Assembly: GCF_020080835.1 (NCBI RefSeq)
Contig: NC_058165.1
Location: 10,981,813-11,045,812 of the forward strand
Length of the DNA stretch: 64,000 bases
Direction of reading: 5' to 3'
Source: Cotesia glomerata
Taxonomy: Eukaryota; Arthropoda; Insecta; Hymenoptera; Braconidae
Position numbers and translations under genes: made by a program. This document shows, in pieces, positions 31,617-42,965 of this stretch (within the stretch, counting starts at the first letter, position 1; each line of letters starts with the position of its first letter). Under the pieces are notes generated by a model. The model was not told the origin of the DNA. It ran no database searches and saw only the letters and a list, made by a program, of their open reading frames with translations.

Positions 31617-32639
31617 TCAGTGATAACCTCTCTGCTGTTGGTGCTGTAACTGTTTTTTCAGTCTGGCCCGCCGTCTCAATTCGTCCATGTATTTAGCGTC
31701 ACCATGGAGCCACCAATAATTTTCTGATAGCCTGTCAAGGCTGATGGTGTCGCAGTCTGGAAGAGCAGTTGAGTATGCCCATTTGTCTTTGGAAATATCG
31801 GTTTCAGTGAATACCGCCTATCTTGCGCAATGGCGTTGGATATGGTTAATAACTGGTATATTATCACTGTCCTGAATGAGACCGAGTCTGTCAAGATTCG
31901 TGAAAACTTTTGGTGGAGAGTAGTTGCTCTTGGCCATTCGTAGAACCGTAATATCATTTTCTACCTTCAGCTTGTTAAGTAGTTCGTTATTTATTTGGTA
32001 GACATTACTGAAGTAATTTCGTGTAAGCGTCAGGCAGAAAATATCGAACCTCGGGATGTTGGCTGTATCGTAGATGGTTTTGTTGTTACTGCTCTTGGTG
32101 AAGTTAGAGTCTGCAGTTCGATATCTGCCTAAACAGGCTCTCAGGCAGGATCGATCGAATCTTCTATAGTGTTCCATTACCGATGGACCTGTGTTCCACA
32201 GGACTGGGACTGCGTATGAGATTATGGGTCGGACCAGAAGTTGGTAACAAATGATTTTTGCTTTTGGTTCTATATTTGAGTTGTAGAAAATCCTGTGGTT
32301 TGCTCTATAGGCTTTCTTGGCTTTTAATAACTGTATTTCGTGGTGGATATTCACTCTGGACAGGTAGTCAAAATTAACTCCAAGGTATTTAACGGTCTTT
32401 TTATAAGGAATTATAGTCTCCAGTCCTGTGTCCTTATCGGTAATTTTTATTTGGAAGGTTTTAATTAGAAGCACTAGAAGGTTTTAATTAGTAGTTCATA
32501 AGAAAAAGGTTTAACACAGTTCGACAGTGAATTATAAACAGTATTGGAGATGTTACTGTACCTGGTTGAGTGCCTTCCAATGTTGAAAATGTTAGAGATG
32601 AGAGATTGATTCCATCCCAAGTGATGAACGTTTCCCGTG

Positions 32640-32711
<72 letters not shown>

Positions 32712-32720
32712 TGAAGTGAA
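31617..32720 (-). pseudogene. Non-LTR retrotransposon fragment (Jockey-like RT end and C-terminal region)
   Basis: On the minus strand a first piece (about 32720-32488) has a GTVTSPILF RT motif, but YADD and neighbouring motifs are missing, so an internal deletion lies near 32475-32490. The next frame starts in the thumb/connection region (KYLGVNFD) and continues with LLVRPIISYAVPVLW. It is broken by TAG at 31818-31820, after which homologous sequence (ISLDRLSENYWW) continues to TGA at 31617-31619. A (CA)n tract abuts the 5' side. It cannot encode a working enzyme. Clade assignment to Jockey-like elements is by overall look. Confidence 0.8.
32637..32708 (+). repeat. (TG)n microsatellite
   Basis: About 70 bp of nearly pure TG with one TT interruption, at the 5' edge of the non-LTR fragment. 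It is followed by GAAGTGAAACTTC, which recurs inverted at about 34571, close to R1-like copy 2. Confidence 0.9.
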
Positions 32721-33486
32721 ACTTCTTTAGAATCGTTGTGATTTCAAACTCGATGAAACGAAAAAATAAGTCCATAGAGACACAAACACATAAATGTATA
32801 GGATTCAGCCGGCGAGAGAATCAGATAAAACACATTAGAAGTTATCGGTCTCCTCTTTGTTCGACTCTTCGTAGCATCCCCACTATCGTCTACTAAATAT
32901 TGTACATATATATGCTCCTGTGTAGTGGGATAGTCAGTATATCTATATCTATATCTTGCTCCAGGTCCGAGCGTTCTACGTGTTATGTTAGTATGTGTTT
33001 AATGCATGTGTTTGCGCCTGCGTATTAGAAAGTTTTAGTATAAATCTGTTGATTGTTGATGAATTTTTATTTGTCTCAATATTTTCATCTCCTTAATTTT
33101 ACAATTATGCCAAAAACTACCAGATCAAAAACAGTAATTGACGCTGTTTTCCAAAAATGGTTATTATTTACAAGTAGGATCAACCCAAGCTAAGCCATGT
33201 TAATTTTTTTTTTTTTCATCAAATTGAACAATTTTTTTTTCAAATTGTTCGTTTTTTTATGTACTTTTTAAAAAAAGTATATCTAAAACATCAAAAAAAT
33301 ATAAAATAAAAATTTTATCCAAAAAAAATGAAAGCCAAAATTTTTTTCTTTTGAAGGCAAAAAAGCTATCGAATCATTATCTTTTTCTTTCACGACATTT
33401 TTATCTCAAATGCGCCGTAAAAACAAGCAGAATAAAAAAAATTTTCATTTTTCACTTAGTTATGGCCCAAAATGGGGTTGACCTTG
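32721..33486. other. Spacer without recognised gene
   Basis: A moderately complex stretch (32800-33010) of unknown nature, then AT-rich homopolymer runs. No supported frame. Confidence 0.4.
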
Positions 33487-33762
33487 CATGGAAAAAAGAA
33501 AACTCGAGAAATTACATTATAAATAGTAATAAGTGTCCCACTGTATTAAAAATAGAAAAATTACAGTTCGAAATAACATTTTTCTGAATTTAAACTTTGA
33601 ATTTTAATTTTCAGAGCTTTCAATGTAAATATTACATTCTACAATGTAATTCTTATAAAATCTGTAATAATTACAATCTGAAACTGTAATTTTTCCAGTT
33701 TTCACCAAGGAGCGCCACGTTACATTATATATTGTAATTTTTCGAGTTTTCTTTTTTCCGTG
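33487..33762. mobile_element. MITE with CAYGGAAAAAAGAAAACTCG ends
   Basis: The left CATGGAAAAAAGAAAACTCG and right CGAGTTTTCTTTTTTCCGTG are inverted, and the match continues into AAATTACA. 276 bp, non-coding. Confidence 0.75.
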
Positions 33763-33766
33763 TAAG

Positions 33767-33981
33767 GTAAAAGACCCAGTTATTGACACTGGCCTAGTTG
33801 ATTGACACTTACAATTTTGTTCTAATTAAAAAAATAAAATCTTCTCAAAAAACCAACTATCTTAAAATTTATAATTCAAAAATTATATTTATTAATTTAT
33901 TAGAGTCGATTTGTTTTATTTAATTTAAATAAAATTGCAAGTGTCAATAACTAGCTCAGTGTCAATAACTGGGTCTTTTAC
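33767..33981. mobile_element. MITE with GTAAAAGACCCAGTTATTGA ends
   Basis: Inverted ends match for about 55 bp with few changes, and each arm repeats TATTGACACT. 215 bp, non-coding. It starts only four bases after the preceding MITE. Confidence 0.85.
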
Positions 33982-34612
33982 TTTACTTGTAAATTATTAC
34001 CCCAAAGATATATAAATCAAATTGAAACTAGAGCATTTGTTTCCTATTTCAGTTACTATAAACCTCTCGTGTCATTTATTCAATGTGAAAATATAGAGAC
34101 TTAATAATATGTAATATACGTAATATAATTGTTTACTTCGGGCTCGTGCAAGTTTACTAAGCTCTTGGGAGATCTTAGCAGATCATGTACCAAAAACTAA
34201 AAGTGTCTACCTTCGTTCTAAAGAATATCTATAAGAAAACAATGCAAGATATACTAATCTAAGCTCAGTCCAGCGAAGAACTTAGTAAAATTAAACAAGC
34301 CCATTAAAATATTAAATAATCTTTAGGCTTGATGAAAAATAATTAACCTTACATTTATCTTAATACTCTTGATACTCTATATATCTATCTCAATCTCTCG
34401 AAGCTTACCCCTGATTGAAAATACTCATTGAAAAATATCGAAAATGATGAGATTTGAATTTTCAATAATCCTAATTCTTTTTTTATGTATTTATAAATAT
34501 ACAGTTTACATGAAGTGACTGTTCATTTTTTCAATACTTTTCAATAAGTATTTTTATTCAGGGACTTTTCAGAAGTTTCACTTCTACCGTGTGTGACTTG
34601 CACACACACACA
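33982..34612. other. AT-rich spacer up to R1-like copy 2
   Basis: No coding sequence. GAAGTTTCACTTC at 34571 and a short (CA)n at 34600-34612 adjoin the poly(T) of the retrotransposon. Confidence 0.4.
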
Positions 34613-34861
34613 TTTTTTTTTTTTTTAGGGAGGGGAATCCTTTTTGCGGATTCCAGGCATAGCTGTTTGGCCTGGACATGTGACGACTCGACGCAGCGTC
34701 ATACTAAAACTCGACGCTAACGCCTCTACTCACTAAACCCTAAACTCTTTTTCTTCTTTCCTCTAATCCCTCATGGAAACCGCCGTCAGGCATTACTTCG
34801 TGAGGGGAGGAACTAGCTACTGCTCTTCCTTCTGGTGGCTAAGGTGTTAACTTCCTTCCTT

Positions 34862-37834
34862 CTATCTTCTGATATTTGCTCTTCTTCTTTCGGTGGAACG
34901 CAAGTCTTTGAGGACTTCTGTTGTAAACGTGTTGGTAGCGTTCCAGGCAGCTTCTGATGACAACATTGCTTCCACTAGTGAATCTGGTTGCATTCTCTGG
35001 TTCAGGATCTTCTCCAACTCTTCACGCTGTGGATCGAAACGAGGACATACAAAGAAGACTTGCTCCGTATCTTCAGCAACTCTTAGGCAGGACGGGCACT
35101 CCGAAGAGTCATCGTGCTGAAAGCGGTGTAGATACTCTCGAAAACACCCGTGTCCCGACAACATCTGCGTAAGATAGTAATTGACCTCGCCGTGATTCCG
35201 GTTAAGCCAAATGTCGATCCGAGGTATGAGGCGGTGCGTCCACCTACCCTTCTCTGCAGCATCCCATTGTAGTTGCCATCAGCCTATGCTGTTCTGCCGT
35301 TCGTCAATTCTAAGTTCTTCAGGGCTCAGTGCAGTTGACCTTTTTCGTTGGTAAAGGGATCGTCTTTCCTCTGCTAGAACTCTAAGAGGTAGGGTTCTGG
35401 CAATGACGCACACTGCTACTCCTGATATAGTGCGGAAGGCACTAGCTACTCGTAGGGCACTCAGTCGATATACTGGTCCAGCTTTTCTCCATGATTCTTG
35501 GGTTTCCAGTGCATCAGCCCAAATGGATATTCCGTAAGTGAGCACTGATGTGACTACTGATGACAATAGTAGCCTCCTGCTCTGCATTGGGCCTATGATG
35601 TTAGGCATCAGCCGTGCGAGACTAGCCCTCACTACTGACGCTTTGACGTGTTCCACCTGCTGCTTGATGTTGAGTCGGGCATCCAGCATCACTCCCATAT
35701 AACAAATAAATGGTTGTGATGTGATTTCTTGTTCTCCGACTCTCAACTTGATAGTTTCTACCGCTTTTCTACTGGTGATGAGCACTGCCTCGGTTTTATG
35801 CTTGGCTAGTTGCAAGTTCAGCATGTCTATCCACAAATTGACTCGTCTGAATGTAATATCAAATGCCATTTCTATCTCTTCGAGGTGCTTTGCGACGATC
35901 ACGACAGCTACGTCATCCGCATATGCTACAAGTTTGACTCCCGTAAGCAATGCTATTCTCAGGAGGCCATCATACATGATGTTCCATAGCAGGTTACCTA
36001 AGACTGAACACTGTGGCACTCTTCCGGTGACTTCGTACACTTCCATACCGTTCTTCGTGTCATATTTCAGGACCCTATTCGTGAAGTAGCTCGCTACCAT
36101 TCTGCGAAGGTATCCTGGTACGTTTTTTTCTTCTAGAGCCCGCATAACGCAGTCCTAGTTAGTGGGGTTGAAGGTATTCTTGATGTCCAAAGCAGCCACC
36201 AAGCAGTATTTCTTCTTTCCAGCCTTCCATCTCGTTCCAGCGATTGCATCCTTGGCTGTATCAACAACCAATTTGATCGCATCCAGAGTTGACCGTCCTT
36301 TTCGGAAACCAAACTGGTTCTCTGCCAGGAGTGGATCGACTACAGCCTCTATTCTCTGATGAATTATGCGCTCGAATATCTTGCCGGCCGTGTCTAACAT
36401 GCAGAGTGGTCGGTAGGATGACGGTTCTTCCGGCGGCTTTTTCCCCTTCGAAAGTAGCACTAGCCGTTGCTGTTTCCATTTCTGGGGAAAAGTCCTTTCC
36501 TTCAGGCATGTATCGTAAACGCCCAGGAATAATGTCGGTGCTGCCCTAAGGATTGATTTCAGGGCAATATTAGGGATCCCGTCCAATCCCGGCACCTTAT
36601 TATTCCCTACTCGATTGCCTGCCTCTATCAACTCGTCGAACGTGAGAGTTGGGATGTCTTCAAGGTTGAGCTGCTCTAACTTGTAGGTGAATACCGGCTG
36701 TTGGCGAAACAGCGCAGTAACAATGTTCTCTAGGAGCTGTGGACACGTAGGTGATGGCATTGGCTGGCATTTCAGGTGGGTCATAACCACCTTATACGGT
36801 CTGCCCCATGGATCTTTCTCTACTTCTGCGACCAGTTCCTTCCAGCAGCGTCTTTTGCTTTCTTTAATGGCTCTGTTTAGCTCTCGACGGGCCTTTTTAT
36901 ACTCTGCCAACAGCTCTGCGGAGTTAGGTCGTCTGTAGCCACGCTGAGACTTTCTTCTTTTTTTAAGACACTATGAACGTAGAATGCTAATGTGATCGTT
37001 CCACTAGTGCATCGAAGGTCTTGAATTCATGCCACGTTTCCGAGACATACTGGCGTCGCAAGCCTGGGTGACTCTTCTCATTAGGTTCTTGGTCTTCTCT
37101 TCAGCAGTTTCTACGATGATCGGATCGCACTCTAGGGCTACTACTAAAGCAGTGAGGTCGAGAGATATAACTTTCCACCCACCCACGCTGGCGTTCCTGT
37201 TGACTCTTGTTAGATTCTGGCCAGTTGATGTTTCCCATAGTATCGCACTATGGTCACTAGCTGTGTAGATGTTCAATACTTTCCAAAAAAAACCTCTTCG
37301 AGCTAAGCAACTGCTGACGAATGTAAAGTCGACAATTGAGTTTGCCTCTCCCTTAGTATACGTTGGCGTGTCACCGGTGTTAAGAAGGATCACGTCCAGT
37401 GTGGCTATTGCCTCGAGAAGTACTTTTCAACGTGTATTAGTGAACTTGTTGCCCCAGACTGCTGCCCAGGAATTGAAGTCACCAGCTATTGCCACGAAAA
37501 AGTGTTTTCTTGCGTCCTCAGTTAGCCGATCAAGGAAGTCTTCAAACTGTTCATTAGAGAGACTAGGTGGTGTATAGCAACTGTAGAAGCGGAGGCCATC
37601 TACCCATGCTGCTACGAAGCCGGCTTCTTTATTGTTGACTGTTCTCTGAAAAGGATATTTGCCGCAGGACTAGATGACGGCTTTGTTAGTGCTGTCGGAT
37701 TCCCAGGGTTGGTTACTCAGGTGTCTATAAGGCTCACTTATAAGTGCTACGTCTGCCTCTAATTCGCGCACAGTTTGCATGAGCAGGTTATGCGCAGCCT
37801 CACAATGATTGAAGTTGAGCTGCAATATCTTCAT
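34862..37834 (-). pseudogene. R1-clade ORF2 pseudogene (copy 2)
   Basis: Homologous blocks lie in order on the minus strand: endonuclease start at 37834 (ATG overlapping the ORF1 stop), with stops near 37670 and 37430, and endonuclease end 37393-37004. RT N-terminal part 36910-36155 retains APGLDG, FRKGRST and LDIKNTFN. RT core 36145-35279 has YADD and a QGSVLG-like motif altered to QCSVLG. C-terminal zinc region 35164-34862 has CPSC-H-C. Several in-frame stops and at least one frameshift disrupt it. Confidence 0.88.
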
Positions 37835-38569
37835 GTTCTTGGCTTCGTTATCTTCTGGAGCGCTTCTTGGAAAACGGGGAATCTGTTCGTGCCTGCATGG
37901 TGAGCCGCCTTTTCTACGCCATGCCGTTCAACGCACAGTGCACATTCAGCTGGATTTTTACAATCTGCAATTTTGTGTCCTTCTTTTCCGCACCTTATGC
38001 AGTGCTTAGACCGGTCAACTTCGCTTTTGCACTGCGATCCGAAGTGCCCAAAGTGCCAGCATTTGAAGCATTGTATAGGTCTCTTCGTTGCTCTCATTCC
38101 GCAATTGACCCAGCCGATCCTTATTTTGCAGTTTCCTTCCAGTAACTTTTGTGCTGCAGCTGCTAGTAGTGACACTGTGGCTGTCTGCGTACCCCTAAAG
38201 GCTTTACGGATCTTGATTGCCTCTAGTTGGATTTCACAACTTTCTCCAGCTTCCCTCTTTAGAGCGGTCTGAATATTCCCTTTCGTCGTGTCGTCATTGA
38301 CATCTCGAATCTCGATGGTCTCCTGTGGCCCTTTGCAGATCACTTTGGCCTCCTTCTTAAAGATGTCCGCGATCGTCTTTTGCAGGACTTAGCCTTTGTC
38401 AGTGCTCTTCCTCGAAATCGTAATCAACAAGTCCCCACTTCTGGTCTTGTTGATCTTATCCACACTTGAACGAACCTGCTCATCTGGGACGTCCTGCTTT
38501 ATGCGACGCAGAATCTCGGGATACTTTGTTTTCTCGGCCGGGCGGATGATCAGTGCGTCGGGTCTGATC

Positions 38570-38571
<2 letters not shown>
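37831..38571 (-). pseudogene. R1-clade ORF1 pseudogene (copy 2), 5'-truncated
   Basis: Homology to copy 3 ORF1 begins at WIRPDALII, directly at the (TG)n boundary, and runs to TGA at 37831-37833. A TAA at about 38388 interrupts it. Zinc knuckles CFKCWHFGHFGSQC and CIRCGKEGHKIADC are intact, and the third region (CALC...HHAGTNRF) has lost its last Cys. Confidence 0.85.
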
Positions 38572-38654
<83 letters not shown>

Positions 38655-39571
38655 GTATGTGAACCGCTTATAACTTTTGAACGACTAAACCGATCAGAAC
38701 CTACGAAACAGCGTTTTAAAGAATTCCCTCAAACAGACTTTCTGTGAATTTGAACCGATTTCGACCGATAGATTTTGAGAAATTTGGAAAAATCTCAAAA
38801 AAACTACGAAAAAAATTTTTTTTGAGTGGTTTTTTTGGAATAACTTTTAAACAGCTTTATCGATCAACTCCAAAAAATAATTTGCCCTTAACCTTGAAAA
38901 CTACGTTGATCGCCGCTAATTCGGTCGAAATCAGTTGATTCGTTCGAGCGATACCTTGAACGAAAGAAAACCGAAAAAATTGTTTTTTTCTCATAACTTC
39001 GACATTTCGTATCGGATCGTTTTTGATGAAATAGAATAATTCTTAGAGCTCAAAAAACTGCTTCGATCGCTGCCAAAAACGTAGAAATCAGTTGATTGGT
39101 TTGAGAAATATCCTCGACGAAATATTTTGAAATAAGTATTTTTTCATCCGGTCAAAATCGGTTCATTCGTTCGTGAGTTATCGTTGACGAAAAAAAAACC
39201 GAAAAAAGTGTTTTTTCGGAATTATTCCGAAATTCCTAGTTCGATCAAATTAAACTTAGATTCTTCATGAGGCTTAAAAAATTGCTTCGAATGCTGCTAA
39301 CCACGCAAAAATCGGTTCATTCGTTCAAAAGTTATTGCGGTTTGAAAATTTGAAAAATTGTGTTTTATCAAACTTCTATCAGACTTTTGAGATCGAAGAG
39401 CTCAAAAGCATAGAAAAGCTATCTCTTTAATCTCAGAAAGCTCAAAATAACACATAAATTGTATTTTTGATCGGAGAGCTCAAAAATTTCATTAGTGTAA
39501 TTTTAAGCACCTAGGTATGAAATTAGCGGGAAGTTGCACGTATGGCCTTCAGGGTCTACCGTTTTTCTAAT
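38572..39571 (+). repeat. (TG)n-core dispersed repeat, copy 4, right half
   Basis: An ~80-bp TG tract (38572-38652), then GTGAACCGCTTATAACTTTT. Repeated ATCGGTTCATTCGTTC modules and GAGCTCAAAA palindromes follow, ending at GCGGGAAGTTGCACGTATGG and ACCGTTTTTCTAATTTTT. It extends from the truncated 5' end of R1-like copy 2. Confidence 0.85.
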
Positions 39572-40373
39572 TTTTCTCTTCTTGGTTGGTGGCCCTAAAT
39601 TTTTCTGGAATTAATTTTGATTTTATTGGTTGTAATTTTTTAATTGTGTTGTTGACATATTTTAAGCAACCTTTTTTGGTATCAGCTACAACTTTAGGGA
39701 CAATTTTACTGATGGAGGTCGTGATTTCCTCTTCTAAATTTAAGATATGGGAATCTATTTCGCTAATTGTTAGATTTCTGTCTAATGGGATTCGGTTGTT
39801 ATGATTGTCCAAGAGGTCTTCGGCAAATTTTCTCCAGTTGGTTCTTTTATAGTTGTATCTAATAGTTGGTGGTGGAGATGAGGTGAGTCCCATGAATATT
39901 TCGTTAGTGTCGATAGTGAAGTAGATTGCATTATGGTCACTGTCGTAAGGCAGTGTTTTGAGCAATTCATTGGATGATAGTTCCTTAATTTCGATTCGGG
40001 TATCTGCCAGGCAGTGGTCAAGGTAGGATCCCGCGGTGGTGTATGTTGGTCTGTTAGGATTGTAAAGAGTACATTTGTGGGTGATGCTGTTCTTCTCTTC
40101 CCACCTGTTCAGCATGGCTTCATATTCGTTGATCTTACTGTCTCCCTAGTTTGTATGCCTGGCGTTCCAGTCTCCAGCCATGTTGAAATATATGTCAGGT
40201 CTATCTAACCTGAAATCATGGTATAATTTGTCCAGTTAAGCGATGAGGAATCTATTGGAGTTGCAAGCTGCATATAAGCTGAAAAGGATGAAAGATTTAT
40301 TCGAGTTAACTTTTAGTCTTATAGCTGTGTACTCGATCACCTTTTTGGATAGAGAATTAGGATACCCAGATAG

Positions 40374-41719
40374 CAAAATGACGTATTAAGTTATTCCGAA
40401 TGAGCTCAGATTTCTGATTTGGACGTCAGAGTCTACATCTAAAAGACGTCTTTAAGACCTTCTGAAGAGGTCGAATGCGCCGCTTATTGTAGACTTTAAG
40501 AACTCATCAAAACGAGCTCTTAAAGAGCTCTTTTTTCTGAACTCGCACAAATGAATGATTTTTTATCTCTATACGCTATTATAATGATAACAATAATAAG
40601 AACACAACAAAAATAATATTAATAATAATAATAATAATAAAAGTAAATTATAAAAAATAATTCAGAGTTTCATGAAGCACCGATGCTGATTTCGAATGTT
40701 TATTATTTTAGTTAGACCTAATATTGTCGGTTTAAAGAGAGAAAGTGAAAATCGCAATTGCCGTAACTAAGATTCGAACCCGAGTCGCGCGCGTGCTAGA
40801 TCGATACCTAACCCCCTACGCTGTTCAAACGATATGTCGTTACACATCTCATTATTCTTATAAGCTAAGTTTATATAGTGATGAAATGTTGCGATCATTG
40901 TCTATATTATTTATTCTATTTGATACTGTGTATCGATAGAGAAAAAGTAACTTTTACGAATATTTATATACTAAAAAATATTCAAAAGTCTACCTGTAAT
41001 ATTTTTTTAAATAGTCTATATAAATTTTGTTTACTTTTCACAATATAAAATCTAATAGATAAATTAATGAATATTAAAAATTCAACAATAATTAATAAGT
41101 ATATAGTTATAAGATATCGTTAAATTCGAATAAAATGTTTAAAATTGATACATGCAAAGTACTCCTTAAATGTAGAAAGTTCACATAATTTTTTCAGATT
41201 AGAATCCAATTTTATTATATCTAAATTAGTTTGATTACGAACCAGATTTTAACATTATTGCCTATTACTTCATAATATAATTTAAAATTTTTGTAAAATT
41301 TAATTAACCTGGATTAAGAGAAATGAGTTAACCTATGCCAAGTGTATATCTATATATTAATATATTCAAATTGTTTTAAATCATTTAATTCGAATTATTT
41401 TTAATCATTTTCAATTTAATTTCTCAATCAGGAAAGTAATAAATGAAAAATGAATAAGATTTTAACAGCTTTATATTAAAAAGAAATTTGTGTTTTTGTT
41501 TATAATGTCTATAAGCTCATTATACGCAACTCAAAAAGAAGTCCAAAAAAAGGACTCAGTTAGATGTCAGAAAATTGACTCCAAACTTATGAGTTCATTA
41601 AAAGCTTTTAGTTCTGACCTCGTAAAAAAGAGCTTCTTAAGACGTCACATTAGGACTTCTATAAGAATTTTTTTAAAAGACTTCATACTGAAATCTTTCT
41701 GACTTGGATGCTGACTGGG
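40374..41719. mobile_element. TA-flanked element with CCCAGNNAGCA ends and an internal tRNA-like segment
   Basis: The left CCCAGATAGCA and right TGCTGACTGGG are inverted, and TA flanks both ends, as in Tc1/mariner-type insertion. Subterminal regions share GACGTC, AAGAGCTC and AGACTTC-type motifs in both orientations. 1.35 kb without a transposase frame, so non-autonomous. The exact empty site is given by the endonuclease reading frame it interrupts. Confidence 0.85.
40757..40845 (-). repeat. tRNA-like segment inside the CCCAG element
   Basis: On the minus strand, CAGCGTAGGGGGTTAGGTAT, then CGACTCGGGTTCGAATCTTA, which contains a canonical B box. Arms other than the T arm pair poorly. Confidence 0.5.
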
Positions 41720-42023
41720 TATGAGATTGGAGTAAAACTTAGCTTTTTATTGATCAGAATAGCAGCTCCGCCTCCGTTTTTGGCATTTGGTCAATCAGTT
41801 CTTATTAAATTGTAGTCATTAAAGCTTAGTTTATATTTGGAATGAAGCTTTGTCTCCGAGATCAGAGCTATGTCAATACAATTATTGTCAACAAATTCTT
41901 CGATGTCTAGTCTTCTTTTATTAGCTTCTAAGGAGTTGACATTTATTGCACTAAATCTTATAATGCTACTGGACCCTGTTGGGTCTTGTTCAATGATTTG
42001 TTGTTGAGTTGTGTGAGCCATTA

Positions 42024-42152
42024 TTCAAAATCGAGTTGGGTTATTATATAATCAATCCTACATGAGTTATCGGTAATTTGTTTGTTGATGATATCGAACT
42101 GCTCCTTAAGAGATTCAGTCAGACTAGTTTTGAAACTGTTCAACAATCTCTC
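42024..42152 (-). pseudogene. Non-LTR ORF1 C-terminal end, upstream of the endonuclease ORF
   Basis: The minus-strand frame reads SLTESLKEQFDIINKQITDN to TAA at 42023-42021, whose last A is the first base of the ORF2 ATG (TAATG). Heptad-like Leu/Ile spacing suggests a coiled coil. It is interrupted upstream by the SINE at 42163. Confidence 0.6.
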
Positions 42153-42162
42153 CTAACTCCTC

Positions 42163-42616
42163 GCGGCAGGATGGCCGAGCGGACTAAGTCATTATATCGT
42201 TAGTTCGTTCGTACATCATGTCGTAAGGCGAGGGTTCGAGCCCCGACGGTTGTTAGAATAGTTCCAACACCAATCGTCGGGGGTCGCTCCGGTAACCGAC
42301 TTATACTGGCATGGGTTTTCTCTGTGGTTCCCCCATGTCACTATTCCAACAGCCATTAGAAAGAGGTGAGGAATAGAGTAAATGCAGTACAGGAAGCATA
42401 GTCGGTCCACAGCCACAAGAGATACGTAGTTATTATAAAAAAGTTGACAGAATATGTTGTGATATCCATGTGCGAAAATCGAAAGATAATTTGAAAGAAG
42501 AAATTTGAAAGAAATTTGAACGCAGTGAAATAGAGAGAGGCAGTTATATTGTGATAAAAAAATTGTAAAAAGCAGTTCTTACTGTTGTACAATGTAACAA
42601 TTATATCTATCTGTAT
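42163..42616 (+). mobile_element. tRNA-derived SINE with 10-bp target duplication
   Basis: The head GCGGCAGGATGGCCGAGCGG contains a perfect A box (TGGCCGAGCGG), and GGGTTCGAGCCCC a perfect B box, with a Ser/Leu-like spacing. A GC-richer body (CATGGGTTTTCTCTGTGG, CCCCCATG) and a TATCTATCTG tail follow. CTAACTCCTC flanks it at 42153-42162 and 42617-42626. It is inserted into a non-LTR ORF1. Confidence 0.85.
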
Positions 42617-42626
42617 CTAACTCCTC

Positions 42627-42960
42627 CATCATCTCCTTTCTCCTTGACTTATAAAATCTACCAATCAAAAAAAAATATCTTCACATTAAAAAAGGCGCTA
42701 AAAAACAAAAAAAAGTTACCTAAAAAATAAAATAAAATATTAAAAAATAATATTAAATAAAAGAAAAAAATAAATTTTTTTTTTATTCGTTTAATATTTG
42801 AAAGATTTAGTCCTAAATTCAATATTTATACTTAAAACAGTAAAAGTAGATGAAAAATAAGCATTTGTTATTATTAATTTTTACTTTATAATAAAAAAGC
42901 TAAAAACGAAGAAAGAATTAAATTTGGATTCTTCCTTTCAAACTTGGTTTTAAAATTGCT
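42627..42960. other. AT-rich spacer, no gene seen
   Basis: Probably begins with a short remainder of the interrupted non-LTR ORF1, then homopolymer-rich AT sequence. Confidence 0.35.
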
Positions 42961-42965
42961 GGTTA

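Larger units (their letters stand above)
34613..38571 (-). mobile_element. R1-clade non-LTR retrotransposon, copy 2 (degenerate, 5'-truncated)
   Basis: Poly(A), seen as T at 34613-34626, joins a short CA run; the truncated 5' end joins an ~80-bp (TG)n at 38572. The 3' UTR, ORF2 and C-terminal ORF1 match copies 1 and 3 with many stops and indels, so it is the oldest of the three. At its 3' side the flanking tract reads CA on the plus strand, unlike the TG of the other copies, so a rearrangement may have occurred there. Confidence 0.9.
39573..42023 (-). pseudogene. Non-LTR retrotransposon endonuclease domain, split by a MITE
   Basis: On the minus strand, ORF2 starts at the ATG at 42021-42019 with an APE-type endonuclease: FSAINVNSL, IDIALISETKL, then a TGA at 41791 and GGGAAILI. 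It is interrupted at a TA by the element at 40374-41719 and resumes with AGDWNARHT and a SDHNAI block, ending near 39573 where a (TG)n-core repeat cuts it off. Removing the MITE and one TA joins the two halves in frame. Several other stops are present. No RT is attached. Of a different clade from the R1-like copies (Jockey/CR1-like). Confidence 0.85.
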
